Positions 1-12,251 of a stretch of 64,000 bases of DNA are shown one piece after another. This stretch comes from Baylisascaris procyonis. Lineage: Eukaryota > Nematoda > Chromadorea > Rhabditida > Ascarididae. Where the stretch lies: the NCBI GenBank assembly GCA_037389465.1, contig JAZARR010000123.1:876501-940500 (forward strand), written 5' to 3'. Positions within the stretch are counted from its first letter, which is position 1; every line of letters begins with the position of its first letter. A program made the position numbers and the translations under genes. Below the pieces are notes generated by a model. The model saw nothing but the letters and a program-made list of their open reading frames with translations. It was not told where the DNA came from and made no database searches.

Positions 1-3000
1 CGGATCGAGAGGGGTTGTTAAACCTCACTAGTGCCATTAGAGTTCAAAATGAGAAATTAGGATTTAAAAAGTGGATTCTCACTTGATGAATTCAGATTGC
101 TTCATTCTAAGATTTTAATTTTGTTGGAATGTTTCATAATGCTCGTACTTATCTCTGCTGTTCTCCCATTTCTGGCATTGATGCCTTAAAGTTGGGTTGT
201 TTCCTCTTCTAAGCGGCTTCCGTCCTTTCAGAGAATGAGCGTGCTCATAGTAATATCTTGAATAATTGCGGCATCAATATAGGCAGATTGGACATGTTAA
301 AACTGCACGAGTTGGGAATCGTTGATCCCTTACCCAATGCTCTAGTGAAACTTCTTAGCCATCTAGAAAGGGGAAATAGTTCCCATACAACTTCACTTAA
401 ATGCTATTTGACTTTTCCATCGATCTAACATTCCAAAATAGGCAGACCTAGTGGCATCCTGTTGATTTCTGCTCTACTTTGTCAAATTCGATGCTTAAGA
501 TTTCTCAAAACAGTGTGGGAAAGTGCAAATGGCCAATTGTCGTTCATCGTACAGATCCCTACCCATGTGCCGTTCCATATAGTCCCTCGAATTTACTATG
601 GGAGGAAACTCGTCATTTTTACTGTGGATTCTTGCTTTCGTGCACTTGCTTCATGAAAACAAAATCTTCAACTGCTGCAACAACTTTTTAACCGCATTAA
701 GTTTATATTGATCGTAAAAATCAGATTACGATTACCTATATATTTACCTTTACTTATTACCCTAAGATTACCTACAAAGTCATTATATTTTAGCTATTCA
801 AATGTTTCAGCTACTCTATTGGTGGTACTATTTATCTCAAACATTCGATCCAGCAGTCGTACCACCTGCTTGACAGTGATATTGTTATTCAGTCCACTGT
901 GAAAGAGACGCTTTTTGCGAGTATTTGCTGTTGTCATCCACTGATATTGTAAGGGTGTAGCCAGAAAAAAAGAAGAGCCAAAGGATAAAGGATTCGAAGA
1001 GAGCAAAACAATATCATTTCCACCGGTTTTATGCATCTTCCTATTCGCATTGTTTGCAATCTTTTTGTTTAAAAATCTCAAAGAAGTAGTGACCTAAGTA
1101 TGCCTTTTGGCTATGCCCTTATTGCATTGTATAAATAATCGCTAAAATTGAACGCAAATTCCTCATTTTCATTCCGTCGTGCTTCAGGCGCCTCTTATTC
1201 AATGATGACCCTTAAATAGTTATCGTATCGAGTGCAAATTTGAAGTCTGCCGATACTCAAGACGGAGAAAATTGCCACGTTAGTTTAGAGATCTCGATTG
1301 AACTGAAATCTTTCGAAGCTTGGAAAGTCCGAGATCACAGGATGGATTGTTGGGTATTTAATATTTCGATGCGAAATTGAGTTTTTTTTTTGAGAAATGA
1401 AAGCCTGCTCACTGCGGAATCTGGATTTGAGCGTGCAAATGTTTCTTGAGATTTTGTCTTCGTTTGATTACTATGAGCAATCTAAGAGGAGTTCTTAGTC
1501 TTTGTCAGTGCTGTGAATTTACACTATCGTTTATGAATACGGGTATAGCGAATGGAGCAATGAACGGAAATTTCGCGTCTTCTCAGTTGCTTTTTTTTTA
1601 AAAATTCGCTTTTTAAATTCGCTAATAAATTCGAAGCTCGACGAATTGTTCTAATGACTGTTTTTCCATGGGAAAAAATAAAGAAAATTCGCTTTTGTAG
1701 TGAAATTCTAAACCTACTATATCATTCCCATTTATCGGAGTAAATTTTCTTCGATTTTCCTTAAATCTCCAAAAAATTTTTCCACTACTTTAGTTGAGTT
1801 GTCAGGATGAATATATGCTTTGGTTCCTTCTCTTGTCCTCACCTCAATAACCGGACGGAAACCTTGCGTCAATTAGTAATTGTGGCCTATAGTGGTACGG
1901 TCGATTCACTGTCCTATCATGTGACAGGGACAGTGCTGTATTGTTATCTCAATTGAATTACATACCAATGATTGCGTTGTTCTTTTTGATAAGCTGATCG
2001 AGTGCATTAAGTAATGAAAGAAATGCTTGATATTAAGTTTCATGGATTTTCACATTTCGTCCGTATGATCTAATCGCAGTTATAGCCTTGTACGAATCGC
2101 TTGTTTGTATGAATCCTTTAAAGCAATAAAGCCATTGTTGAGCACACAAAAGTAAATTACTCGGAAAGCGTCAGCACAAGAAAAAAAAAACGCGCATTGC
2201 GCACAAATTAGATGCAACATTGCGAAAGCGAGGCAAAATGAAGTAACCAGCCGAGACGAATTACTTTCCCGTATCGTGTAGCAAGCTGGAGGTATTCGAT
2301 TTGACGTCCTATTTCTATAGTACTGAATGCTGAACCCATTATTTTGTTTCAAGTGAAGAATGGTAAATTTTACAAAGATTTATGCATAGATGGAATTTCA
2401 TTACGCTAGAAGCAACGATATTCTCAGCCATATTATACTCATTCTTAAGCGCGAAGTGTGAAAGACCATGGTATCTATTTCAGAGAAGCTCATAAAACAC
2501 ATAGTGAAATCAACAATCAGGAAAGATAAATGCCGAACCACTGCGACCATGATAAAAACTCTAACAATTTCTAAAATTAAAGGGGGAGGGAGGAGGGGAG
2601 CATCTATCCTTTTCCTTTAATTTCCAATAGATTTTTGTCAAAATATCCTTCCAGTTCACCTAGTTGAATTTTGCTGCAGACATTTTATTTGCACCATAAT
2701 TTGATGTTATTTATTCTATTCGTTTATTTCTTCTACTCAATTCCATTCTTTTTTTTGCATCTTTTCTTCTTTTTTTTTAGTACTCTAAATCCATTTTTCT
2801 TCTCTCTCTAATACTGAAAAATGTTATAAATAGACGTGGTGGAGCATGGCGGTGCCGAATATAATGCTTTTATATAAGCGTATCTAGGGACAGCTTTGTT
2901 TTTTCGGTGACAGTCTGAGCACTTCTGCAGTAAACTTCTTAATGGAAGAAATCTCATTCATGACTAGTTTTTTTAAGGAAACATCATATACAGCATAACC

Positions 3001-3223
3001 GTGTTCGAAAATCCCAGTAATAAAGTCGACTGGCGATCTGAAGAATTTTGAGCGAAACCAGGCAAGGAAAACCAGCCCATACAAACGCGAAACCAGGCCA
3101 TACAAAGGCGACAACTGGAAAGGAACTGAATTGGAAACATCATCCTAGAGCCTGGATCATATCAGAATAGTGTAGAAGTAGGCCCTATGTGTAACAATAA
3201 GCGATATTAAAACCACATCATTA
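1..3223. other. No recognisable gene; AT-rich flank left of the protease gene
   Basis: I see no exon chain with family resemblance here. The open frames are short and lack paired splice sites. The longest candidate, a minus-strand frame at 2884-3114, has plausible composition (a Lys-rich end with several Phe and Tyr) but no family I know, and it lies just 3' of the protease stop. A 12-base direct repeat, GCGAAACCAGGC, occurs at about 3052 and 3087 inside it. There is a purine-rich patch near 2580-2600. This could be the 3' flank of the protease gene plus plain intergenic DNA. Confidence 0.5.
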
Positions 3224-6200
3224 CTAGTACACCGTATAGTTGAGCGAGTAACAAACACCAGTTATAACACATATTTCATACAAATATCGATCGACTCGTG
3301 TAAATCTTGCCAATTCGTTTGGTGGACAGCCTTTGGTTCCAAATGAAGTAATGCCTATTAGAATTGCGGTGCCATTTTCGTCTTTTTGTTGCATCCCTGA
3401 TCCGCTATCACCCTAAAAAAATGCTTTATTCGATATCCTCATTTTGAATAGACTAGGATTTGTCGGCAGAATTCTTTGTTCTATTATTCTTCGATCACTT
3501 GATGTTCTTGATCAATTGCATTCAACCATCCCTTGTTGATGTCTTCAGTTGAGGCGCAACAACCAAGCTTATGGATGCATCAATAAAAAAAACGGCCAAC
3601 GAACAGTGTTGACAAGGTATAAGCTGAGCTACTGTAGGTAAAACAAGCACTAGAAAAGCGTTGTCATGAATGAATTAATGAACTAAAATTAGACGCAAGC
3701 TGGATGCAGTAATATGCGCAAGCATCTTCCGATGCAGATCCAACGGAATGCACAAGTTTTGAAAAGGCAATTTTATCATGAGCATTAAAGGTCTGCAATG
3801 AGCAATTCGTTGCACTAACCCGATGGTTATCAACAATGCACACCTGAAAATTCGAAGGTGACGGGCCACCAGGAGGGCGCTTCCTCGATTCGTTAGGACA
3901 TATTGGACTATCCACTCTCAAACCTTGCGCCTACTCTAAGTGATCCCTAATAAAACTGAATCATCTAAAAATTTACTTATTTTGTGATATATGCGTTTCT
4001 TTTCAGTGCCTTTTTTGATGCTCTAGGATGAAGCGATCATTACCAAGTCAACTTTCCAATGCCCTTCCGATCTCATCTCATATTACAGAACATCAGTCAG
4101 ATAAGATAGCACTTCCTATGAATAAAGCATTAAGCTGTTGAAAGACGAATATGCTGGCGCTGATATTCCCGAAAGCTATAGTAGCAGAATCCAGGATGAA
4201 CAATCTAGACTTACATGACATGTGCGTGGTGCTTCATAGTCGTCCGGTCTGAGTGATTTTGTGCATACGTAGTCGTATGCCTTTGTTGGCATATCATCGC
4301 TCCATGGGGCACGGCAATCCGGATCAAGCCTCATCGGTGTTTCACGAAGATATGGATGACTCTCGTTGAATACTGCCAACAATGAGAAATTCCTACGTTG
4401 GCATTATAAGCATTGAATAGCTTGGGTCTATGAACTATTCGTTTTCTTATAGTTGCACTTTGGGGGATCATTTTTTTGGGGGGGGGGGTATTTGATAGTG
4501 ATGAAAATGTTTAGTGACAGGAAAATATTCGCGGGCACTTTTTATGGCTATAAAATTTCCATGCAAACGCACCTTCTGCCAACTGGTAGTTGCCAGACGG
4601 TCTGGCAGCTAAGCAAGCAACATGATAAATTCCCAAATTTGTGCAGCACTATGTGCCGAAAGAGTCGAAACAAATGTCTTTTAGTTATTTTAAAATGGGA
4701 AAACTAGGTTGCATGAAACTGTAAAAATACGCAAGCATAGGTGGGAGAACCAAAAGTCTTGAACATTGAACTCGTTCATGCAATTACTTGTAGCCAAATA
4801 TGCGTCCCTTACAAAAGATGCGTTCATAAGTAGTTCACGTCTAACTTGAGATCATGCTAAATAAAACTTCAAAATGCTTTGATGGAGTATGATTCAATGG
4901 CCTCTCAAAAAGCCGCTCCCTTTATCTCCTAAGGTCACAAAGCAGCCTTTCATGATGATTCTTACTGAGCAACCAATCTCCACAGATAAAAAGGAATTAC
5001 ACTGCACAGTGGCAATTATTTGACGGCTAATTATGGCCATTCTTATCATTAATCTACGGACAACGATATCTTTATCCAACAATATTATATTTTAGAGTAT
5101 TCGAACAACTTTGATCCCTATACGATGGAATTGCTTTGCACTCTAGTGACATTCAAACAGCTATCTTGCAAACATTCTACACATCGGTTCAGCAATTAAA
5201 AAAAATGTACAACTACAAGTTTGAAATTATCTTTTTTATTGCTTATATTTCTTTGCGTAATTCCTTACAATTCTTTAAAGTTACCATTAGTACGTCCCCA
5301 TCCAAAAATTGTGAGTAACTCTTGCACATGTTGATCAGGTTGTGGTAGACAAATTGGTCGGACTCTAGAGGTAAAGATAAGTGGCCGCTGCAATTCGACG
5401 ATCGCCCAATCATGTCCATCAGTGCAACTGCTCATTACGAAATCACTGTCCACCACTACTGAACGAATCTGAAATGGAATGGAGCAGATAATGATGATTT
5501 CTAACATAGTAGAATAGAAGGAATCCTATCTTAGCCTTCCTTCTCACTCTTTCCCTCCTCCTATCTGAATACCGTGACGAAGTATTTGTTCGCGGATGTC
5601 AACTACCATGAATGATTGATTAGCCGAAATATTTAGATCGGTGGATGAAAAATACTGATGATAATGTGGTAGTATAATAAATCAAACGAGGCGTTTCCTT
5701 TACCCGTGGGCAATGGCCATATCCCCCAATCAGGCAGTGAATGCACTTGACACTTTTGTATGCCTTTATGTGATAAGCATTGTTTTGCTATACGGATTCC
5801 TAAGTGTTGAGGTGAGTGTTCTCAGTTATCATTTAATCAACCCTCGGGGAATTCATCACTGCCTCCATACCCCAAGACCATGAATTTCCCTGAATATAGC
5901 CTATTCTAGCATATGTATAAAAGGCAAACACTTGAAGGAGAACAGTATATTATACTCTAGCATAGTATCGGCTAATATGAATTTCTTAGCTGTTCTTTTT
6001 CTACTTCTTTAATTGATTTTATGAGATTTTAGTATTATAAGCAGCTATATTATTTCATATTCCGACAGTTTCCTGCACTCAGATATTCTCGTAGTATGTC
6101 GATCTTTGAGGACGAGAATGTGATATTCTATAGAATCACAATAAAGAAGGATAATATGAATAGGGGGGAGTTCTTTTATATAATAATAAAGTAAATTTCC

Positions 6201-7699
6201 AATAGAAAATTTTGACAATTTAATATGAGAGACTTTTGTTTATTGTAAATAAACGATATTTTTTGAATGAATAGCGAAATATTAATACGATATCTCACCT
6301 TATTCACCTGCATATCGGATACTTCACAGAGTGGATGATTTGGTAAATTAGACATTCTACCACGAATACATTTCCCACCATAGGCAACTGAGCGATTCTG
6401 TAGCTCGTCGAATGAGCGATAACCTCTACTCCTGAATGCAAGTTGTTATTTTCTATGAAATTGAATAAATGAGCCACATTATCATTGCAATGTCGTGGAA
6501 ATTTGCATGAAAATGAACGTCTGCAGTAAAGTTACGTAATTTATCAAATTTTATTATAGCGGTATCGTTTAATGTACAAGAAGGATAGCAGAATCTGATA
6601 ATTGCACCATAACATTTCTATCCAGAAATCAATCGGCTGTAATTAAGCTGAGTTATTGGTCGCTTTGCAAATTATATTGCCATAGGGATTTTCATTAAAG
6701 CTTTAGGCAAGATAACTCCTCGTCTTATGTTTTGCATCAAACTTTTCAAATGCACTTTAATTTGATTATCGAAAAAACACTATCGGTTAAAGCTAACGAA
6801 TATTGTGAGCGAAAAAGTTTCAAAAGATATTACTGATAAATGGCTAAATAATTCTGATAACCGTCAACATTGGAAAAAGTTTAAAAAAAACTTGCAAAAG
6901 AACTTGGACACCGTTAGCAACGAACTTGTTAAGCCTGAAAGTTTTAAGCTCTAAACTTTTAAACCTTTCGATATTTTCTTAGGGATGCATTCAACTTACT
7001 AATATCGACAGACCTAAGGTTCTCGCTAAGACTGGTTAAGATCAAGTCGAGTTCTCTACGGCGTCAAATCTATGAATCTGTCGAAAAGAGGCTTTCTTAT
7101 CTAATTTGATGATTACACAAATAAAAACTCAAATATAGAAATGATGGACGATTAGATGCATTCTTAATTGATCTACTTTTCGCCCTTTTTCTCTCCCAAC
7201 TCCTCACAATACCAGTTCTCGAACAGCTTTCGGGATGAAGTGTAGAGAAAGAGCAAAAATTTCTTCCACTATCAAATTCTCGTTAGACTCGTAGACAGGA
7301 AAGACTTCAGCGCCATTTATGTCACATATCAAAGCACGTAGAAATAACACAAACCTGAGAAAAGACTTAAACGAATGCTCTGTGTGATACCAACTTTCCC
7401 CGAAATAGAAAATAATTAGGTAAGGAGATTTTAGATCGTCCTCTTTCAATAACACAAATGATTGTTATTTTTATTGATTAATATAAGGGAATGCATAACT
7501 CGAAATTCAGCGCAAACGCTTTAATTGGCAACGGTTTTTTGATGAATAGAAAAGGAGAAATTAACTAAAATAATGAGGCCAAAAATGTTGAGTAATATCA
7601 ACTTTTTGCATTACACTGGTAACATTTGATAGTTTTAAAACTAAGTTCCAGGTTGTTTGCACTTTAGAAAAATTATAAATAAATAAGTAAGCAAGTAAC

Positions 7700-7730
<31 letters not shown>

Positions 7731-10700
7731 GTAAATAATTAATTAATTAATTAACTAATTAATTAACTGATTAATTAAATAAATAAATTAATAAATTAGT
7801 TCATTTAGTTGGTTAAATAAATAAATAAATAAATAAAAATAAATAAACAAATAGATTGATTAATTAATTAATTAATTAATTAATTAATTAATTAAATAAA
7901 TAAATAAATAAAATAATAAATTAATTAATTAAATAAAGAAATAATCAATTGTGGGCATTCGATAATACCATAAACTTATTCATGCAAAATTTCATCAGCA
8001 ATTAAATACGACCAACTTTACAGTTAGCACAAACGAATGATCATTGATTATACAGTATTCGAAAAACCAGTCTATCTAGTTAGTAAAATTGCATCAGATT
8101 GTCCTATCGCACTAGTTTATTATGAATATTTACGCACTAACTATAAATTTTTTTACACCGCTTTCCACTAGCAATTATTTATGAACTTTACGATTTAATA
8201 ATTGCTACAGAAATTCTTTATCACGTTCAACATTCTATAAATAGGAAGTAAGTAAATATGCGCATACAGTATGGTTACCGTATACTATTTTCTCTTATGA
8301 ATCCATTTTAAAATAATATTATTACTGCTATGAATGTGAAAAGTTATTTGTGAAATTTGAAAACGTTTCATTTAATAGAAAATGACATTGATTGATACTA
8401 TTTGTAAACGAAGAAATTATAACGACAAATTAATTGCCATTTGATTTATCATTTTGAACATTCGCTATTCGCGTATATATCGATATGCAACTGGTGTGTT
8501 AAGGAAGCAAAAAGGTGAAACTGAATTAACAGTAGAATTAGAAATCAGATATTAATTGAGTGAGATAAAATAAGACTATATGAGAGGAAATAAAAAGAAG
8601 TTAATAAAGCGAGAACAAAGAAAGTAACTGCACATCGTAGACATTAAAATGAAGAAAAATTTGCTTCACAAAATGGTTTTAATAATGTAATAATAATTAT
8701 AAAAGCTGATATATACTCATAAACGCTCTTCCACTCAATGAGGTGGAGATTTTTAAATAAGAAAAGAATAATTCGTTGAGCTGTGATTAATTTTGCATTT
8801 ATTAGAAAAAAAGTGTGCTATAATGCCAAATTTAATGAAGGAATGTGTTATAATAAGGTGTTTCTTTCATAGCACTTAATGTCCAGCATGAAAATATGCA
8901 CTCGTAGCAATTCTTAACCTCATGCAATAAAGCAAATAGCAGAAGTGCAATAGAACCGGATGAAAAATACGCCAATTATGCTGATACGATATGCACTTTG
9001 GCAATCAAAGCAATTTGCAAAATAGTTGAAAATAAATAATCAATTTTGCATAATATTTTTATTCCTAATCATTTTTTGCATTAGCTGAAATAATTGCCTC
9101 TGAAAACATTTTAAAAAAAAAACAACTAACTTTCGCAACCTAAAGGATTCGTAAGATGCGACTCAGTCCATAGTTAGATTTACCACAATTTCTTATAGCT
9201 TTCATAGCTTCTTCTAATACTCATTACTTCTGATACTGTAGCATTCGTCTGTGAAGTTAAAGTTGGAATTTAAGTAGTTGTGGATCACCTAACTTTGATT
9301 CAGGAGCAACTTGCTAAGAATTCAACTGGATGAAATGAGTGTTGAGATTTGGCTATTACTGTTTTAGAAGGCGTCTGTTTAAACAAATTTCATGAGTGAA
9401 ATTAAACTTAATAATTTTCAGAAAATGAAGCCGTCAATTTCTCCATATTCTCGTTAAATTATTCCTGCAGCCAATTGCCTTTGCATAATTCACATAAAAA
9501 ACAATATTTACTATGAATCTGCTAAAATGCAAGCATTATGCAAAACATTTTTAATGAACATACTGGCATGGGCTAACTTGAAGGCCAATGAATCGAACGA
9601 ATGGATGTGCGGCAGTTAAGATATGTAACGGTGAGATGATCACTCCACCGAGTTTATTTTTACCCTGTAAAGTTTGTAATGATTTCTTGTTCATCTGTAT
9701 TTTAATATGAAATTACCTGAAAAATCACCGCTACCCATTGATTTATCACTGATTTATCAGAGCATTCTTAAGTACATGTACGCGGAACAAGAAATTATTA
9801 ATCAATGTGTCGATTAAAAATGTTTTTGGACCTTTCTTAAGGTCATCGTTCTATGAGAACGATGACCTTAAGAAAGGTTCAAAAAAACTTATCACATAGA
9901 AATAATTTACAAAAGAATTTAGTTTTAAACAATTGCTCATTCTTTCGAATGCAGATTATTCTTCAATTGACATTGCGAAAATATCAAAAAAAATGTTAAT
10001 AAGAGCCTAAATTAAACATTCAAGTATATCTTTACGAGCATTAGTTGGGGAAATAGGTAATACATACGAGTACTGTTTACACGGTAAGACTTATTTTGAG
10101 TCAGGAAAATTATTGAAGAGATTAAAATGAAATAGACTTTACTGAATTTTATTCTTCCGGTTCGGCCGACCGCACAAATATTCATAAACATGAAATGACC
10201 ACTAATAACGCAGATTAATATGTGATTAAACGACTTTATCAATCGTAAGCTAAGCAATGCTCATCTTTATATTTGCACTGATCGATTTGGAGCATTGTTA
10301 ATAGAGTGGGGTAGCCCAGAGCAGTATAATAACAAATGCATTTGCATAGGTATTCGTGCACATCAAATGACCTTCACGGGGCAAAGAACATATGAACTTA
10401 GTTGTTTAAGTAATGTATCACATTTCGAAAAGAATGATGAATAATTTTAGATGAATCCCAGCTATATTGTGTAATAAAAGCGTCTACACAATGCAAATTG
10501 ATAATGCGTCAACTGTTATAATTAATTACGCTAATTAAGTTGTAAGGCTCAATACAAGTGTAGCGATGAAATAATACGTGGATGACGTCATGAAAAAGAT
10601 GGAAATAAGTACCTTTTCGGTTATTGATACAGCCCATGGATAATTTTCCACATTGCCATTATCAGTAAACTGCAATAGCAGCAATGAGTTCATTCGTTGT

Positions 10701-11519
10701 AGGAAAGCAAGAGAATAGGCGTGATGGATCATACTTTTTTACATCATCTTTCTTGAAATTGAAATTCCCTTTTTCGATTTTTTAATTTTTTCTCAGAAAT
10801 TTACAAGATTTTTAAGTGCAGAGTCAAATTTGGATCGCGAATGTTATTGGAAGCCGTTTGTCAACAAATTGAAAAATAATACAAGAAAATAAAATATATT
10901 CAAGCGTTCATTAGCAATTACTATGAGAGGTTGATTTGCTGTGCAAATACGTGCTATGCGGAAATGATATTCCACATAAATCAACAAAAACGATTGAAGT
11001 GTATTGTTTTTATTTCGGTAAAATGAAAACAGCTTCAAATGTATGTTTACGTTTATTGTTATGAAAGGAATACTAAATAAAATTAAATATTACTGTTGAA
11101 TAATTAGGAAATTATTCAATTAAATGAGAAACATGAAACGAATAGAAATTGAATAGAAATCAAAAATTTTTCAGTGATTTACCAAAAATAAAACATAAAA
11201 AAAAACAGATCAACGTTTCACTTTTTTTTTCAGAAACATTAAGCATCAAATAACATCGGCAATGTGAAAAGGCGATTATAACAACGTTTTAGAGTTTCAC
11301 ATTTGCGGTGAACAGATGAAGAAAAAAAATACAACTTACTGTTGGTTGCGTTTTTCCACATATTGACTTGATAAAACTATTTGTTGCGGAGTTTATTCGT
11401 GTTATTTCCACTGAAAATTGATGAGCAATATTTGAATTTATTGAAAACAGCAATATATTTGTGTATATATGCATAATTAATTGAGTTTTATAATTTCATA
11501 GACGCTGAATATAGCGCTT

Positions 11520-11560
<41 letters not shown>

Positions 11561-12171
11561 AAACGAGTTATTTATCTATTAGTAAACATGCAGAGTCCCT
11601 TGAAATTTTGAAAAGAAAAAGAGTCATCTGGGAAATAAAATAGAAAGAAATTGCTTAACTTGTCTAACATCTGGAATTTCAATATCGCTTCAAGTGTTCA
11701 ATTGAATTTATTTCCTGTCCTCTCTTCCCAAATGCTGGGCAAATCCGGTGCTCTTACTGCCAGCTGAAGCAGTGCAATTGAAGTGATAAACAGCTGACAA
11801 CAAGTTCACTCCTACAATTTCCTTGTACTAACCATGCTGAGCACTCATTCATATGAGAGAGCAAATAATGGCGTCAAATTTTGACGATGTTCGATGTATA
11901 ATAGTGCTTTTCTTATCATGATAGATTTGTTATTGATACAATAGGAGCGAGTTAAATTTAGAGATCGCACTAAAATGGCATTTCAATAACGAACTCATAT
12001 TTTTTTTTTAAATTTAGAAATATAAAAACGTCAATAAATTATTATAATTTTAGAAAAAAAAAGAACAAGCGAACCATCAGTTTTTGTGATGAAAATTGTT
12101 CGAAATCCTTGTGTACTAAATATATCCGATAGAATAATAATAATAAATGAATAAATAACGTGTCGAAACAT
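3224..12171 (-). CDS. Secreted trypsin-like serine protease (S1A family, nematode type), eight exons
   Basis: Encodes a chymotrypsin-fold endopeptidase, probably secreted. Exons on the minus strand, 5' to 3': 12117-12171 (likely signal peptide, starting MFRHVIYSF with an Ile-rich core), 11340-11410, 10613-10669, 9564-9664, 6299-6431, 5285-5468, 4215-4372 and 3224-3412. All seven junctions keep phase and give about 315 residues. The mature start resembles NGNVENYPWAVSI. The catalytic His is in LTAAHP, with Pro where many trypsins have Cys. The Asp is in GHDWAIVEL and the Ser is in TCHGDSGSG, with Ser replacing the second Gly of GDSGG. The segments VAYGGKCIRG, RPICLP and GWGRTN match worm proteases of this group. 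The exon-1 assignment rests only on hydrophobicity and phase (about 0.5); exons 3 to 8 are secure. Introns are long and contain repeats and two candidate alternative ends. The substrate is unknown. A minus-strand AATAAA at about 3421-3428 lies inside the last intron. Confidence 0.88.
3664..3843 (-). CDS. Candidate alternative last exon inside the protease gene
   Basis: This open stretch of 59 codons plus stop follows a good acceptor (ATTTTCAG) at 3844-3851. It lies in the intron between the protease exons that end TCH and begin GDSGSG. The donor at 4215 is phase 0 and this exon is open in that phase, so it could be spliced on to give a protein ending in a Cys-containing tail and lacking the catalytic Ser. 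Visible features are VCIVDNHRV at its start, Cys residues spaced as in SATNCS and DACAYYC, and a Ser-rich end. The cysteine spacing loosely recalls PAN/apple domains, but that is a guess. A minus-strand AATAAA lies about 240 bases downstream. It could also be an exon of a nested gene or a chance open frame. Confidence 0.35.
   Translation of the reverse strand: MCIVDNHRVSATNCSLQTFNAHDKIAFSKLVHSVGSASEDACAYYCIQLASNFSSLIHS
7204..7354 (-). CDS. Candidate in-frame terminal exon in the protease intron (uncertain)
   Basis: The minus strand shows an acceptor (TTTTCTCAG) just before 7354, then about 49 open codons to a TGA at 7204-7206. The upstream protease exon ends at 9564 in phase 2, and this stretch is open in that phase. 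Joining them would give a short secreted product that contains the catalytic-His exon but lacks the Asp and Ser exons. The predicted tail is acidic in its middle (VYESNENLIVEEIF) and has no family I recognise. Evidence is limited to splice signal, phase and openness. Confidence 0.2.
7676..7945. repeat. Tetranucleotide low-complexity tract (AAAT)n/(AATT)n
   Basis: About 270 bases made almost entirely of interrupted AAAT and AATT units, with the longest uninterrupted AATT run near 7858-7893. It lies in the protease intron between exons 9564-9664 and 6299-6431. Confidence 0.95.
9822..9886. repeat. Near-perfect long inverted repeat (hairpin) in a protease intron
   Basis: The arms 9831-9852 and 9856-9877 are perfect 22-base reverse complements around a 3-base loop (ATG). 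With one mismatch the pairing extends outward into flanking T and A runs, giving arms of about 30 bases. It lies in the intron between the exons at 10613-10669 and 9564-9664. Confidence 0.95.
11523..11556. repeat. (TC)17 microsatellite
   Basis: An uninterrupted run of 17 TC units inside the first protease intron, just upstream (minus-strand sense) of the exon at 11340-11410. A pyrimidine/purine strand of this length is likely to be length-polymorphic. Confidence 0.97.
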
Positions 12172-12206
12172 CACAACATAAGAGCGTAAATTTAATTCGA
12201 TAAACG

Positions 12207-12251
12207 ACAATTGCGCCGATTTAATATATAAGCGATATTCGGCGCAATTGT
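12207..12251. promoter_or_regulatory. Inverted repeat around a TATA-like core, upstream of the protease start
   Basis: The arms ACAATTGCGCCGA (12207-12219) and TCGGCGCAATTGT (12239-12251) are perfect reverse complements of 13 bases. They flank a 19-base AT-rich spacer containing TATATAAG (plus sense). On the minus strand the block lies about 35-80 bases upstream of the proposed protease ATG at 12171. It could be a promoter element with a symmetric binding site, a 5'UTR hairpin or a chance palindrome. Confidence 0.45.

Noticed and set aside
7676..7945. Possible CRISPR-like or satellite array
   Set aside because: It is simple tetranucleotide low complexity with no spacers.
10844..11038. Possible additional protease exon
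   Set aside because: The frame is not flanked by a usable acceptor and donor in phase, and the neighbouring exons already join without it.
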